Shown: piece after piece, positions 17,645-28,034 of the stretch
Layout: every line of letters begins with the position of its first letter
Position numbering within the stretch: the stretch's first letter is position 1
DNA from: CAVOGJ01 sp963695405
GTDB lineage: Bacteria > Planctomycetota > Planctomycetia > Pirellulales > Pirellulaceae
Assembly: GCA_963695405.1 (NCBI GenBank)
Contig: CAVOGJ010000003.1
Location: 124,001 to 188,000, forward strand
Direction of reading: 5' to 3'
DNA length: 64,000 nt
Program-made: the position numbers and the translations under genes
Notes under the pieces: model-generated
Told to the model about the DNA's origin: nothing
What the model saw: only the letters and a program-made list of their open reading frames with translations
Database searches by the model: none

Positions 17645-19027
17645 TCATAGAATGAAACGCGACAGGTCCTCATCGTCCACGATCGCCGCCAGCCGCTCGT
17701 CGACGTAGGCTGCATTGATGCTCACTGTACCCATCTTGATTTGCGGCGCCTCGAAGCTTAATTCTTCTAACAGTTTTTCCAAAATCGTATGCAGGCGACG
17801 AGCGCCAATATTTTGTGTTGACTGGTTCACTCGAAACGCATAGTCCGCGAGAGCGTCGATCGCGTCGGTCGTGAACTCGAGCGATACCCCCTCGGTCCTG
17901 AGCAATTCCGAGTATTGGCGCGTTAGTGAATTCGTCGGCTCCGTGAGGATTCTGACAAAGTCGGCTTTCGTCAAATCCTCCAACTCGACTCGAATCGGAA
18001 AGCGACCCTGCAATTCCGGCATCAGATCACTCGGCTTACTGTTATGGAAAGCGCCGGCGGCGATAAACAATACATGACTCGTACTCACGTAACCGTAGCG
18101 CGTCTGCACCGTCGTTCCCTCGACGATCGGCAGCAAGTCGCGTTGCACGCCCTGGCGAGAAACATCCGCACTTTTGGATTCGCTCGCTACGACCTTGTCG
18201 ATCTCGTCAAGAAAAATGATGCCCAGATTCTCCGCTAGTTCGATTGCATCGGCCTGGATCTTCTCCGTGTCGAGTAGTGCTTCGCACTGATTCTCAAAGA
18301 GAACTCGGCGGGCGTCCCTCACCGCCAAGTCTCGCTGCACGGTCGATTTGGGCATCAGTTTTTCGAACATCGCCGAGATGTCCACGTCCATATGATCCAT
18401 GCCGGCGGCACCCATCATCATTGGAATGGCGGTTTTCTGTTCGGTGCGAACCTCGACACGCCGTTCATCCAATTCGCCGCTCCGGAGCATGGCCCGCATT
18501 TTTTCCCGCGTCCTTCCGTAATGCTCGGCCGAATTCACCTCACTGATGCCCACTTCGAGTGAAATGGGAGGCGGACACAACAAGTCGAGCAGTTGATCCT
18601 CCACACGTGCATTGGCCGAGGATTCTATCTTGCCGACCTGCTTTTCGCGGACCAGCTTGATGGCATTTTCCACCAGTTCGCGGACCATGCTTTCGACGTC
18701 GCGGCCGTAATAGCCGACTTCGGTATACTTGGTGGCCTCGACTTTGATAAAAGGGGCTCCCGTTAATCGAGCCAGGCGACGGGCGATTTCCGTCTTTCCC
18801 ACGCCCGTTGGCCCCATCATGAGGATATTCTTTGGCGCGACTTCGCGCTTCAATTCGTCAGGTAGCTGTTGCCTTCGCCAGCGATTGCGAATGGCGATGG
18901 CCACCGACCGCTTCGCCTCAGCCTGGCCCACGATGTACTCGTCCAATTGCGTGACGATCTGTTGGGGCGTCAAGCCGCAAGAGATGTGATCGGGCAAGGC
19001 CGCTTCGGACGGACTCAACTCAAGCAT
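17645..19027 (-). CDS. hslU: ATP-dependent protease ATPase subunit HslU
   Basis: A 460-residue AAA+ unfoldase of the HslUV protease. Visible features: the family opening LTPQQIVTQLDEYIVGQ, Walker A MGPTGVGKT (about 71-79), the pore loop in TKYTEVGYYGRDVESM, the HslU-specific I domain (about 120-235), Walker B GIIFLDEID, the arginine-finger region QGRFPIRVEL and the exposed C terminus LSRFIL that docks into HslV. It overlaps the 3' end of hslV by 13 bases, so hslV and hslU form a coupled operon. Confidence 0.97.
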   Translation of the reverse strand: MLELSPSEAALPDHISCGLTPQQIVTQLDEYIVGQAEAKRSVAIAIRNRWRRQQLPDELKREVAPKNILMMGPTGVGKTEIARRLARLTGAPFIKVEATKYTEVGYYGRDVESMVRELVENAIKLVREKQVGKIESSANARVEDQLLDLLCPPPISLEVGISEVNSAEHYGRTREKMRAMLRSGELDERRVEVRTEQKTAIPMMMGAAGMDHMDVDISAMFEKLMPKSTVQRDLAVRDARRVLFENQCEALLDTEKIQADAIELAENLGIIFLDEIDKVVASESKSADVSRQGVQRDLLPIVEGTTVQTRYGYVSTSHVLFIAAGAFHNSKPSDLMPELQGRFPIRVELEDLTKADFVRILTEPTNSLTRQYSELLRTEGVSLEFTTDAIDALADYAFRVNQSTQNIGARRLHTILEKLLEELSFEAPQIKMGTVSINAAYVDERLAAIVDDEDLSRFIL

Positions 19028-19566
19028 GGCAATTCCTTCACGACGATGTTCCGATTGGTATAGATGTCGATGTCGGCCGCAATCTCCAGCGACTGCCTTA
19101 CGACCTCGGCAGCGGAAAGTTGCGAATGCGCCAATAAGGCTCGGGCGGCGGCCATCGCGTAGTTACCTCCCGAACCAATTCCCAGAACGTCATCGGTTGG
19201 ATGAATCACGTCTCCCGTACCGCTAATGAGGAGAGTATTCTTGCTATCAACGACCGCCAACAGAGCCTCTAGGCGGCGCAGCGCTCGATCGGTTCTCCAG
19301 AGCTTGGCAAGCTCAATCGCGGCTCGCGGCATATTGCCGGGGTAGTCTTTCAACTGCACCTCAAATTTTTCCAGTAGTGCCAAGGCGTCCGCTCCCCCGC
19401 CCGCGAATCCGCACAGAACCTGACCGTCAAGCAAAGCGCGGATTTTCGTAGAATCGCCCTTAATCACCGCTGAGTTCATCGTCACCTGACCGTCGCCACC
19501 GATCGCGACGCTACCTCGGTGACGGACTGTGAGAATCGTCGTCGATCGAAAGACTGTCTTTTCCAT
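19015..19566 (-). CDS. hslV: ATP-dependent protease peptidase subunit HslV
   Basis: A 183-residue Ntn-hydrolase of the proteasome beta-like family. The catalytic threonine is T9 in RSTTILTVRHRG, so an eight-residue propeptide must be removed. IGGDGQVTM, VLCGFAGGGADALALLEKFE and GIGSGGNYAMAAARAL are conserved in HslV. It is first in the hslVU operon and degrades substrates unfolded by HslU in the cytoplasm. Confidence 0.97.
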   Translation of the reverse strand: MEKTVFRSTTILTVRHRGSVAIGGDGQVTMNSAVIKGDSTKIRALLDGQVLCGFAGGGADALALLEKFEVQLKDYPGNMPRAAIELAKLWRTDRALRRLEALLAVVDSKNTLLISGTGDVIHPTDDVLGIGSGGNYAMAAARALLAHSQLSAAEVVRQSLEIAADIDIYTNRNIVVKELPCLS

Positions 19567-19935
19567 TTCGCACGAGTCTCTTGGTTGGAAGTTGCTGGGG
19601 AAGGCTCCAGCGCATCACGACATAAAAAGGCGAATCTTGTGCCCGCAGGTGGTATACGCCATCGCCAATCCGTTCTCTTCGAAATTCGGCACGCCGGCAG
19701 ATGCTGTTCCTTATCCCACCGACCGCAGACATTCGCCACTCCCCATTGTCGCGCAATTGCATGAGACCGACCAGGGGCGGGTCAGCCATGATATCCACAT
19801 CTCGATTCGCGCCGCGATGGCATGCATCCGCCAAGGGCGAACGTATCGGCATCTCTCCGATCACGGGAACGCCTCTCCGACCGGAAACGAGACGCGAGCT
19901 CCCGCGCGAGGCATGGCTTGGCCTCCACCTGACTG
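19567..19935. other. divergent intergenic region, possibly with a small minus-strand ORF
   Basis: A minus-strand frame (start about 19789, running into the hslV 5' end) reads MADPPLVGLMQLRDNG, then WRMSAVGGIRNSICRREFR-like sequence and GDGVYHLRAQDSPFYVV. It looks protein-like but overlaps hslV and I do not recognise it. Otherwise the region should contain the divergent promoters of hslV and the isochorismatase gene. Confidence 0.3.
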
Positions 19936-20571
19936 GTGAGGTATCCTGAGGTCATGAACCGCCCCCACGAATTACCGACCAGTCCCCAGCGCATGTCGCC
20001 TCAGGATACGGCCCTCCTGGTGGTCGATGTGCAGCAAAAATTGGTCCCGCTGATCCATCACCAGGAGCGGATCGTCTGGAATATCCGCAGGCTGCTTGAC
20101 GCGGCCAAGTTATTCGAGATGCGCGTCCTGGCCAGTGAGCAATACCCGCAAGGTTTGGGGGGCACGATTCCGCTGATTGCGGGCAGGCTTCCCTCCGTTG
20201 CCCAAAAGACTCGCTTCAGCTGCGGCGCTTGCGGTGAGCTTTTTGATGGGCTCTTTGCGGAGGGCATCCGCAAGTTGCTGGTCTGTGGAATCGAAACCCA
20301 CGTTTGTGTCCAGCAATCGTGTCTGGATCTCATCACGGCTGGTTTCGAAGTGTACATCGCGGTCGACGCCGTGGGATCGCGATCGCGGCTGGATCATGAC
20401 ATGGGTTTACGGCGCATGGAGACATCTGGCATGACGCTGACGAGCACGGAGGCAGTGCTCTTCGAGTGGTGTGATGACGCCCGCTCGCCTCAATTTAAGT
20501 CACTCAGCCAGTTGGTGCGCGAGGCACCTCCCGTCGACCCGGCCGACGAATCACAGCTGGACCGGTCCTGA
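19936..20571 (+). CDS. isochorismatase-family cysteine hydrolase
   Basis: A protein of about 205-211 residues with the cysteine-hydrolase triad of this family: D in TALLVVDVQQKL, K in AQKTRFSC and C in CGIETHVCVQQSCLDL. The cis-peptide region before the nucleophile is present. Relatives include YcaC-like hydrolases and the mitochondrial ISOC proteins; the substrate is not predictable. The start could be 19936 or the next ATG at 19954. Divergent from hslVU. Confidence 0.88.
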   Translation: MRYPEVMNRPHELPTSPQRMSPQDTALLVVDVQQKLVPLIHHQERIVWNIRRLLDAAKLFEMRVLASEQYPQGLGGTIPLIAGRLPSVAQKTRFSCGACGELFDGLFAEGIRKLLVCGIETHVCVQQSCLDLITAGFEVYIAVDAVGSRSRLDHDMGLRRMETSGMTLTSTEAVLFEWCDDARSPQFKSLSQLVREAPPVDPADESQLDRS

Positions 20572-20668
20572 TGCCAGCGACGAGTTCGCATCGCATCCGT
20601 CACCGCTGGCGATCGCCGGAGCGGGATTCTGTGCGGGGCCGCGATGCTCGAGTTGCGACGCGGATGAC

Positions 20669-21613
20669 CTACTGAGGTGCGGAAATCTCCTCGGAAAGCG
20701 AGGCGACTTGCAGTCCCTCGGCGCGACGCACGTCAATGGTTTGGCCCGGATGCTCGGTGGTCAGGCCACCGTGCTGAGTTGCATACTCACGCAAGCGAGC
20801 CATTTTCTGCTCCGCCTGCGGCTCGCCGGATCGTTCGAGTCCCGGCGCTCGCCCCCAAATCACCGAAGCGCCTTGCTGCGTACGGAGGACAAAGTAGTTG
20901 CTCACGGCTCCCGTGCCGTCGGTCGGTCCACGATAGGCGATGACTTTGAAAAAACCCAATTGCTGCTGATAGGGCAGCAAGAATCCCGCTACACCAGCCG
21001 CTTCGTGAACCCGATCATCACCCCAGGCCGTCCCGGACATAGTGCTGACGGGCGTTGTCTCACCGGCGGATATGCGCAAGTACTGATCGGCGGTCGTCGA
21101 CGTAAAATCGACGGTGGGTAACAACACGCCCTCTCCATCGATCGGCAATCGACCCGGTTGTCTTTGCCCCTGGTGCATCATCGAGACCTCGACCATGGCG
21201 ACCGGCCGTCGGTATTCCAAATCCACAATCACCCGAGATGGGTATCGCTTGGTGACATGATTGACTTTCTTGACCCACGGATGCATGGAGAATGCCTGTC
21301 CTACACGGACAGTGACGTCTTTCTGCCGCAAATTCAATTGCGTCAGGCTACCCGAGACGATCGATTCTCCTTTGACATCCGATACCACGATCCACGGAGG
21401 TTGAGTCGTCACTTCGAACGACTGCTCGTTCAGGCGATAGCCACCGCCGGCCATGATGTGTGGCCCAAAACGGCTCCATAGGACCAGCGCGGCGACGGTG
21501 ACGAACGCCAGGATGACGCCCACGAGCCAGAGCGAAGGATTGCCTTCCCAATCTCCTAGGAATCGGGACAGGAGCCCTCCCGATCGGTTCTTGCCTTTCT
21601 CGCGCCGCGCCAC
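20669..21613 (-). CDS. FtsQ/DivIB-like membrane protein with POTRA-type domain
   Basis: A 314-residue bitopic protein: a basic N terminus (MARREKGKNR), one transmembrane helix (about 28-48, LWLVGVILAFVTVAALVLW), then an extracytoplasmic part whose segment VRVGQAFSMHPWVKKVNHVTKRYPSRVIVDLEYRRPVAM has the FtsQ POTRA pattern (a PWV-x-x-A/V core followed by a yP-x-x-l-v-V-x-x-x-P-A strand). It follows murB by 33 bases on the same strand, the arrangement seen in division and cell wall clusters. FtsQ normally links FtsK and FtsW/FtsI to FtsZ rings; planctomycetes are generally reported to lack FtsZ, so its role here is open. Confidence 0.75.
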   Translation of the reverse strand: MARREKGKNRSGGLLSRFLGDWEGNPSLWLVGVILAFVTVAALVLWSRFGPHIMAGGGYRLNEQSFEVTTQPPWIVVSDVKGESIVSGSLTQLNLRQKDVTVRVGQAFSMHPWVKKVNHVTKRYPSRVIVDLEYRRPVAMVEVSMMHQGQRQPGRLPIDGEGVLLPTVDFTSTTADQYLRISAGETTPVSTMSGTAWGDDRVHEAAGVAGFLLPYQQQLGFFKVIAYRGPTDGTGAVSNYFVLRTQQGASVIWGRAPGLERSGEPQAEQKMARLREYATQHGGLTTEHPGQTIDVRRAEGLQVASLSEEISAPQ

Positions 21614-21646
21614 TCGAACCTCCGTGTTTCGAAGCCGGTGCGAGTA

Positions 21647-22525
21647 CTACCAGATTTGAATGGCCGTTTCCAGATCGACTCCCATTTGCTGCGCAACGCC
21701 TTGGCGAACTTCGTCGATTAACCTGAGAACATCCTGGCTGCTAGCAGGGTCTTGCAGCATCACGAAGTTAGGATCGCGATCGTAGAGGGACGCGCCGCCG
21801 GACGAAGCGGCCTTCAGACCGGCTTGTTCGATCAATTCGGCGGCCGTCATGCCGATCGGATCCTTGAAGAGACAACCTGTTCGATGTTCGCTGGACGGCT
21901 GTCTGGACCGCTTCATGATCCATAATTTTTGCAACCGCCGGGTCAGTTGATCACGATCGTCCGGCTCGAGCTTAAACGTCGCCGAAAGAATCGCCAGCTC
22001 GTTCAAGCTACTGCGGCGGTAAGAAAACGTCATGTCCGCGGCACCACGCGTGAGGACTTCGCCATTACGTGTAAGCACGGTCACACGGTCCACCCAAGAA
22101 CCGACATCGGTCGCTCGATCTCCGGCGTTGCCATGCAACGCCCCACCCACCGTTCCAGGAATGCCTACGAGCGGCTCAAGCCCGGCGAGCCCTTCTCGAG
22201 CCGCCGAGGAAATCACGTGCGGCAGTCCGGCGCCACCCCCCGCGGTCAGGAATTGATCATTGACTTGAATGGTGGCGAAATCGGTCGCCCCCAACCCGAT
22301 CGTAACGCCCTTCAGCCCCTCGTCGCCGATGAGCACGTTCGAGCCGCCACCCATCAGGCGTACCGCGACATCCTCCGCTCGACACCTAGAGACCAGTTCA
22401 ATGAGTTCCTGCTCCGTCGTCGGTTCTGCAAAGTACTCGGCGGGTCCGCCCAGCCGTAGCCAGCACCTGCCCGCGAGCGGCTCGTTCTCTACGATGAAAT
22501 GTTCAAAGCCAGTGCGCCAGCTCAT
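21647..22525 (-). CDS. murB: UDP-N-acetylenolpyruvoylglucosamine reductase
   Basis: A 292-residue FAD enzyme that reduces UDP-GlcNAc-enolpyruvate to UDP-MurNAc, the second committed step of peptidoglycan synthesis. Motifs in order: RLGGPAEYFAEP, MGGGSNVLIGDEG (FAD pyrophosphate binding), LEPLVGIPGTVGGALHGNAGD, FSYRRSS and GCLFKDP. The last is the active-site loop, with cysteine where many MurB proteins have serine. Length and the missing Tyr-loop insertion indicate a type II MurB. Followed by the FtsQ-like gene. Confidence 0.95.
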   Translation of the reverse strand: MSWRTGFEHFIVENEPLAGRCWLRLGGPAEYFAEPTTEQELIELVSRCRAEDVAVRLMGGGSNVLIGDEGLKGVTIGLGATDFATIQVNDQFLTAGGGAGLPHVISSAAREGLAGLEPLVGIPGTVGGALHGNAGDRATDVGSWVDRVTVLTRNGEVLTRGAADMTFSYRRSSLNELAILSATFKLEPDDRDQLTRRLQKLWIMKRSRQPSSEHRTGCLFKDPIGMTAAELIEQAGLKAASSGGASLYDRDPNFVMLQDPASSQDVLRLIDEVRQGVAQQMGVDLETAIQIW

Positions 22526-22681
22526 TTGCCATCCGCCTCGAAATCCGCAATTGGTAAAAACCGAGCCTGATGATAGGTTTCGACAATTCCGACTGTCAAT
22601 CTGACTGTCCCACGCGCCATGCTGTGGACCTCAAACGCAGCCTTTGGACAAGAGAATTCGTGAATCGGAAAGGAATGTCCA

Positions 22682-23939
22682 TTGAATGCGGAAATCATCG
22701 CCGTCGGTGACGAAATCGCCAGTGGCCAACGAATCGATACGAACAGCGCCTGGCTCAGTCGGCAGCTGGAGGAGCTGGGTATCCAGGTATTGTATCACAC
22801 CACCGTGGCGGACGATCTGGCAGCTTGCCAGGATGCGTTCGCCCATGCGATCCACCGCGCAAACATCGTCGTCGCCACCGGCGGACTTGGTCCCACCGCA
22901 GACGATCTCACCCGCCCTGCCTTGGCTGCCGCCACAAACCGTCCGTTGGAATTGAACGCCGACGTGCTCAGCCAAAATTCGCTGGCTATTTGCCAGTCGC
23001 GGTCGGAAGATGCCACCCCAGAACGAAACGCAAGCGATGTTCCCGGTAGACAGCACGGTCATTCCAAATCCGCACGGGACGGCACCAGGCATCGAAATGC
23101 GCTATCAGTGCCAAACACACGTTGCCCACTGTTTCGCGCTCCCGGGTGTTCCCGCCGAGATGAAGGAGATGTGGATCGCCTCCGTGATCCCAGCACTGCG
23201 AACCTTGCAACCGAACCGCCAGACGACCGTCCATCGAGAACTTAAGTGCTTTGGTATTGGAGAAAGTGATTTGGAAAGCCGGTTGCCAGACTTGATCCGT
23301 CGCGGTCGGCAACCGTCTGTCGGCATAACAGTACATCGAGCGACCATCACCTTGCGGATTACCGCCAAAGCGGCGAGTCGCGCGGCCTGCGATGCGATGA
23401 TCGAACCCACCATGCAAGTCATCCGTCAGGAGCTGGGAAACATTGTCTTTGGTGAAGGGGACGAAGAACTGCAGCATGTCGTGACGCGCATGCTGGCAGA
23501 ACGTCAGTTGTCTGTTGCGGTTTGCGAGTGGGGCACTCCGGGAGTGCTTACCTCGTGGCTCCGCGAGGCCGCCGAGGAAACAGCAAGCTTCGCTGGCGGC
23601 ATCGTGATCGGAACAACGAACCAATTGCCCCAGACATGGAATGTACCCCTGGCACCAAACTTGGAGGACGCCGATAAGGCTCTGGTGCGGTATTTGGCCG
23701 AGAAGGCACGACGTTACTTCCAGGCGGACTTTGGCCTGTCCGTCGGACAACTTCCGACAGCAGCCGCGACGGATCCGGAGGCGTTTCTCCTCACGGGGCT
23801 CGCCCACCGCCGCGGCGTCGAGGCTCGGATCAAGCGGTGTGCCGGCCATCCGGATATTATTCGCGAACGGGCGGCGAAACAGTCCCTGAATGACTTGCGA
23901 TTGCACCTGCTTGGCGCCTCGAGTCTGGCGCAGCAATAA
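22682..23939 (+). CDS. cinA: CinA-family protein (MoaB-like plus PncC-like domains), frameshifted near 22970
   Basis: Two frames form one CinA protein of about 418 residues. The N-terminal frame has MNAEIIAVGDEIASGQRIDTN, TVADDL and VVATGGLGPTADDLTRPALA, the COG1058 molybdopterin-binding-like domain. Removing one A at 22970 joins DVL to AKIRWLFASRGRKMPPQN, the expected CinA sequence, and continues through FALPGVPAEMKEMW to a C-terminal competence/damage-inducible domain (about 23450-23939) that in relatives deamidates nicotinamide mononucleotide. The housekeeping nature of this gene makes a sequencing error a likely explanation for the break. Confidence 0.85.
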
Positions 23940-24165
23940 CCGTTGTTCGCCGAAACGGAAAACACCATCCTCCGTGGGCTTCCCAAGCGCGACCGGACAC
24001 CGCCTCCCCCGGCATTATCGACGCTTGCCTGATACTAAGTGTCCAGCAGCCGGACTGGTTCCCCTGTGTTTCGCGGTCTCGCCAACAAGGTTTGGCGATG
24101 AAAGGCCCCGCGGCTTATAATGTCGCCAGTCGTTCGCCCTCCGGTCATTTACAGGATAACGTCCG

Positions 24166-25488
24166 ATGGCTCTTGAATCATTGACGAACTCTGGCCGTCC
24201 GGACGACCTGTCCCCAACGGCCACGAGCGACGTTGGTCCAGCTGCCGCCTGGCCGCCCCAAACGACGACTTTTCCTTGCGCCACGCCGCCGCGTCGGTCT
24301 CCGACCCAGCGAATGGCTCGCGGAGCGGTATGGCAGTCTCTTGCCCAGTTCGTGGCTCGTACGACGGTTCTTCTGGTCCTGCTTCTCGGCTTGCGTTACT
24401 TCGGGCCCGAACTGATCGAGGAACTCCGGTACGCCTGGACGCGTGGACAGCAGCGGGCGGAACACGACGTGGCAGTGGCCGAATTGGCGGCCGCACCGCT
24501 GGCGGGCGTGTCCCGCGCCTACCAAATGGTTTCCCAGCGGGTTGCTCCGAGTGTTGTACATATCGAAACTCGCAAGCCGGACAGCAAGGTCAGAACCTTC
24601 GAAGGATTTGGCGACCTGCTCAGGTCGCCCGAGCAACCGCTGCACGACGAACGAAATCAAGGATCGGGGGTCATCGTGACAACCGAGGGCCACGTCGTGA
24701 CGAATATGCATGTTGTGAACGGATACCAGGACGTGATCGTCAATACGAGCGACGGTCGCCATCTGCCTGCCAAGGTTCTCGGTGTGGATCGTTTAACAGA
24801 CTTGGCGGTCCTCCAAGTCGACGCCCAAGACTTGATTCCGGCCGAATGGGGTGACAGCGACGACCTGGAGGAAGGTGCGTTGGTTTGGGCCATCGGCAGC
24901 CCCTTCGGATTTCAACACAGCATTACCAGCGGCATCGTGAGCGCGAAGAATCGTGGGGGGCAAGCAGGGACACCTTATCAGGACTTCTTGCAGACAGACG
25001 CGGCCGTTAACCCGGGCAATAGCGGCGGACCGCTCGTCGATTCGCAGGGACGCATCGTGGGAATCAATACGATGATCGTCGGCCCGGCATTTCAAGGCAT
25101 CAGCCTCGCAATTCCCAGTAATGTCGTGCGACGTGTTTGCGATCGTTTGCTCGCCGACGGCCAGGTCCAAAGAGGTTGGCTCGGTATCGAACTGGGACAA
25201 CTAACTCCGGAATTGGGGCAAAGGCTGGGGCTCAAACAATCGGTCGGAGCCTTGGTGACTCAACTGGTGCCCCAGCCCGGTGAAACATCACCGGCCGAGT
25301 TGGCCGGCTTGCGACCCCGAGACGTAATCGTCGAATGGGACGGCGCACCGGTGGCCACGACCAGCCAATTGAGCCGCGTGATCGCGGAAACGCCGATTGG
25401 CAAGACCGTCTCGCTCGTTGTTGTCCGTGACGGCGTGCGGCTGAGGCAACAGGTCGCTATCGGTCTGCGTCCCTCCCGGTGGAATTGA
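24166..25488 (+). CDS. HtrA/DegP-like membrane-anchored serine protease
   Basis: A 440-residue protease. A 60-residue cytoplasmic N terminus is followed by one transmembrane helix (TTVLLVLLLGLRYFG, about 66-80), then a trypsin-like domain with H182 (TNMHVVNG), D212 (LTDLAVLQ) and S287 (NPGNSGGPL), and a single C-terminal PDZ domain (PAELAGLRPRDVIVEWDG). The anchored, one-PDZ layout resembles DegS/HtrA rather than soluble DegP. The active site should face the periplasm, where it could degrade or sense misfolded proteins. Confidence 0.92.
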   Translation: MALESLTNSGRPDDLSPTATSDVGPAAAWPPQTTTFPCATPPRRSPTQRMARGAVWQSLAQFVARTTVLLVLLLGLRYFGPELIEELRYAWTRGQQRAEHDVAVAELAAAPLAGVSRAYQMVSQRVAPSVVHIETRKPDSKVRTFEGFGDLLRSPEQPLHDERNQGSGVIVTTEGHVVTNMHVVNGYQDVIVNTSDGRHLPAKVLGVDRLTDLAVLQVDAQDLIPAEWGDSDDLEEGALVWAIGSPFGFQHSITSGIVSAKNRGGQAGTPYQDFLQTDAAVNPGNSGGPLVDSQGRIVGINTMIVGPAFQGISLAIPSNVVRRVCDRLLADGQVQRGWLGIELGQLTPELGQRLGLKQSVGALVTQLVPQPGETSPAELAGLRPRDVIVEWDGAPVATTSQLSRVIAETPIGKTVSLVVVRDGVRLRQQVAIGLRPSRWN

Positions 25489-25768
25489 AGCGACTTTCTC
25501 TTCTCTTGGTCGTACCCATGTTAGGTCGGTGGGGTCGTCGACGGTTCCTCGGGAGCGCCAGAGTGACTGATGATGCGGCCACGCCACGGTCAAGTGTTAA
25601 CTCCGCTACACCCGGCAAGTGCGGCCGTCGACAACGGAGCGAATTCCTTTCCATTCCTTGAGTTTTTTGCAGCCGGCCATTACTCTGAAGCCTGGAACCG
25701 AGGAGCCTGCCGTGCATGCGCTGAGATGACCAGCCGCCGTCCGGGCCGCAGTTCGTCACAGCCACTGG

Positions 25769-28034
25769 TTGACCGCCTATGACTTATCTCTTGCGCGATC
25801 TTCTCACTCCCACACGGCGCCGAAGCAAGGCCGCTCGGCGAAGATCATGCCGCGTCTACTCGGCGGCGAAACCCTCGAGGAACGGCGACTGCTGGCCTTT
25901 GACCCCAGCCCGATGGAACAGGCTTATTTGGAAGATATCAACCGGATGCGAGTTGATCCGCAGGCCGAATTGAGCGTTCTGTTTTCAGCTACGTTTCCGG
26001 AGCTTCAGGCGCGTGAACCATCGGTTCAGGCAGCCATCAATTTCTTTAATGTCGATCGTTTCTTGCTCCTTTCGCAGTGGGCCGAATTGGAACCGGTCGC
26101 TCCCGTTGCATGGAACGAACAATTAACCGAAGCAGCTTTGGGCCACAACGAGGTCATGAAGGCGGCGGACCTGCAAAGCCACCAGATCGGGGACGAACCT
26201 CCGCTCGGTGAACGCGTGCGAGCCACTGGATATAAACTTCGTCGTGCCACCGAGAACATCTACGCATACGCCGAGAGCCATCTTCACGGGCATGCTGGTT
26301 TCGTGATTGACTGGGGTGAGGGACCGGGTGGCATACAGGACCCGGCGGGCCACCGCGATAACTACATGGACCCGAATGTCGATGAAGTCGGCATCTCGGT
26401 GATTACGGACAACAGTCCGGCGACCGACGTAGGCCCTTACCTAGTGACTCAGGACTTTGGTCGCCGTGCCGGCTATAAGCCACAGATATTGGGCGTGGTT
26501 TATGAGGACGGCAACCGTAACGGTATCTACGACCCGGGCGAGGGTTACAGCAACATGGAGATTACCGTTTCGGGAACCGGCGGCACCTTTACCACAACGA
26601 CGATGTCGGCCGGAGGATACCAACTCGAGGTCCCGGCAGGCACCTACCAAGTCACGGCCAGCGGATTTCCCATTGCTGCATCCCTGGCGGTTGGCGATGT
26701 AGAGATGGCCAATCGCAATGTGAAAGTCGACTTCGAGCTGAACACGTCGCCGCGCGCGCCCTTCGCGACGGACGACGTGGCATCCACTGCGGAAGACTCG
26801 TCGGTGGCCATCCCCGTGGTCAATAACGACTTCTCACCCGGTGGGAGCATCTTGGCAAACACCGTGCAGATTGTCCGTCTGCCCGAATTCGGCTCGGCTT
26901 CCGTTAATACCTCGGGCAATATCATCTATACGCCGAATCCTAATTTCAGCGGCGGCGATTCACTGGAATACACGGTCCGGGATTCGGCCGATCTCGTGAC
27001 CAATGCCGCTACTGTTTCGATTGCCATCGGTTCAGTTTCCGATCCACCCGTAGCCCAGGACCGATCGGCCACCGTGGCCGAAGGTGACGCCGTGGTGATT
27101 TCGCTGAGCGGACGCCGTTTCGGATCCGGAGGACGATATCAATTGGAACACCCTACGCGTGGTGACGCCGCCGGCCCACGGCATTGCCAGTGTGAACAAC
27201 GCCGCGCGGACCATCCGATTCACCGCCAACGGGGATTACTTTGGTCCCGTCCAATTCGAATACCAGGTCGCTGATCAGACCGGACAGCTGAGTAATCGTG
27301 GCATGATCAGCGTCGAGATCACCAACGTGATCGACAGTCCGGTCGCGGTGGCGGATCAGTTTGCAGTCGTCGGCGCCAATGCAACGCTGCTCCCGATCCT
27401 GGACAATGACCGTAACCCGGACGGCAGCCTCGATGAAGTCACGATTGAAATCATTGCCGATCCGACGCAGGGCTCACTCACCGTCGTCAACATGCAGGTT
27501 CGCTTCACGCCTTCGCCCACCGCCGAACCGGGCAGCGATACCTTCTCCTATCGTCTGACGAGTAGCGGAGGCAACTCGGGCACCGTGGCCGTGTCGCTGT
27601 TCTTAGTCTCCGCAGAAAGACCTTGGCACAATCCGGTGAATCGGTATGACGTGAATGCCGATGGTACCGTTTCGCCACTCGATGCACTCTCTGTCATCAA
27701 TCACATCGGCGACAATCTCACCTATCCCTCCAACCTGGAGGGACTCGAACTTGGCCCGCCTCCATTCGTCGATGTGGATGGAGACGGGAACAGTTCGCCT
27801 CTCGATGCCCTGCTCGTCATCAATCAACTGACGGGCGGCTCGGCGGCGTCCTCGGCCGCCGCTTCATCGGCGTCGGTCTCCGATGTTCGGAAAGACCGCG
27901 AATACCTTCCCACGTCCGCCATTGCCGATTTTTCGCCGTTGACGCGGACCAACGTGCCCCGCCGTCAGCAGGACAAATCCTTACCATCCAGACCGGCGCT
28001 CATTGATCGGGTGTTTGGCAGCGAAACGTTGTAG
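25769..28034 (+). CDS. secreted CAP/SCP-domain protein with cadherin-like repeats and dockerin, frameshifted near 27110
   Basis: About 755 residues once the break is repaired. Order: the planctomycete surface motif ETLEERRLLAF (about residues 30-40); a CAP/SCP domain with WNEQLTEAALGHNEVM, SHQIGD and RATENIYAYAE; an SdrD-B-like segment (GVVYEDGNRNGIYDPGEG); two cadherin-like/Ig tandem repeats (TDDVASTAEDSSVAIPVVNND, IIYTPNPNFSGGDSLEY); and a type I dockerin pair (DVNADGTVSPLDALSVIN, DVDGDGNSSPLDALLVIN). Dropping one G at 27110-27111 joins ISLS to DAVSDPEDDINWNTLRV. Exported; the ligand is unknown. The gene is convergent with the next and overlaps it by 35 bases. Confidence 0.82.
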
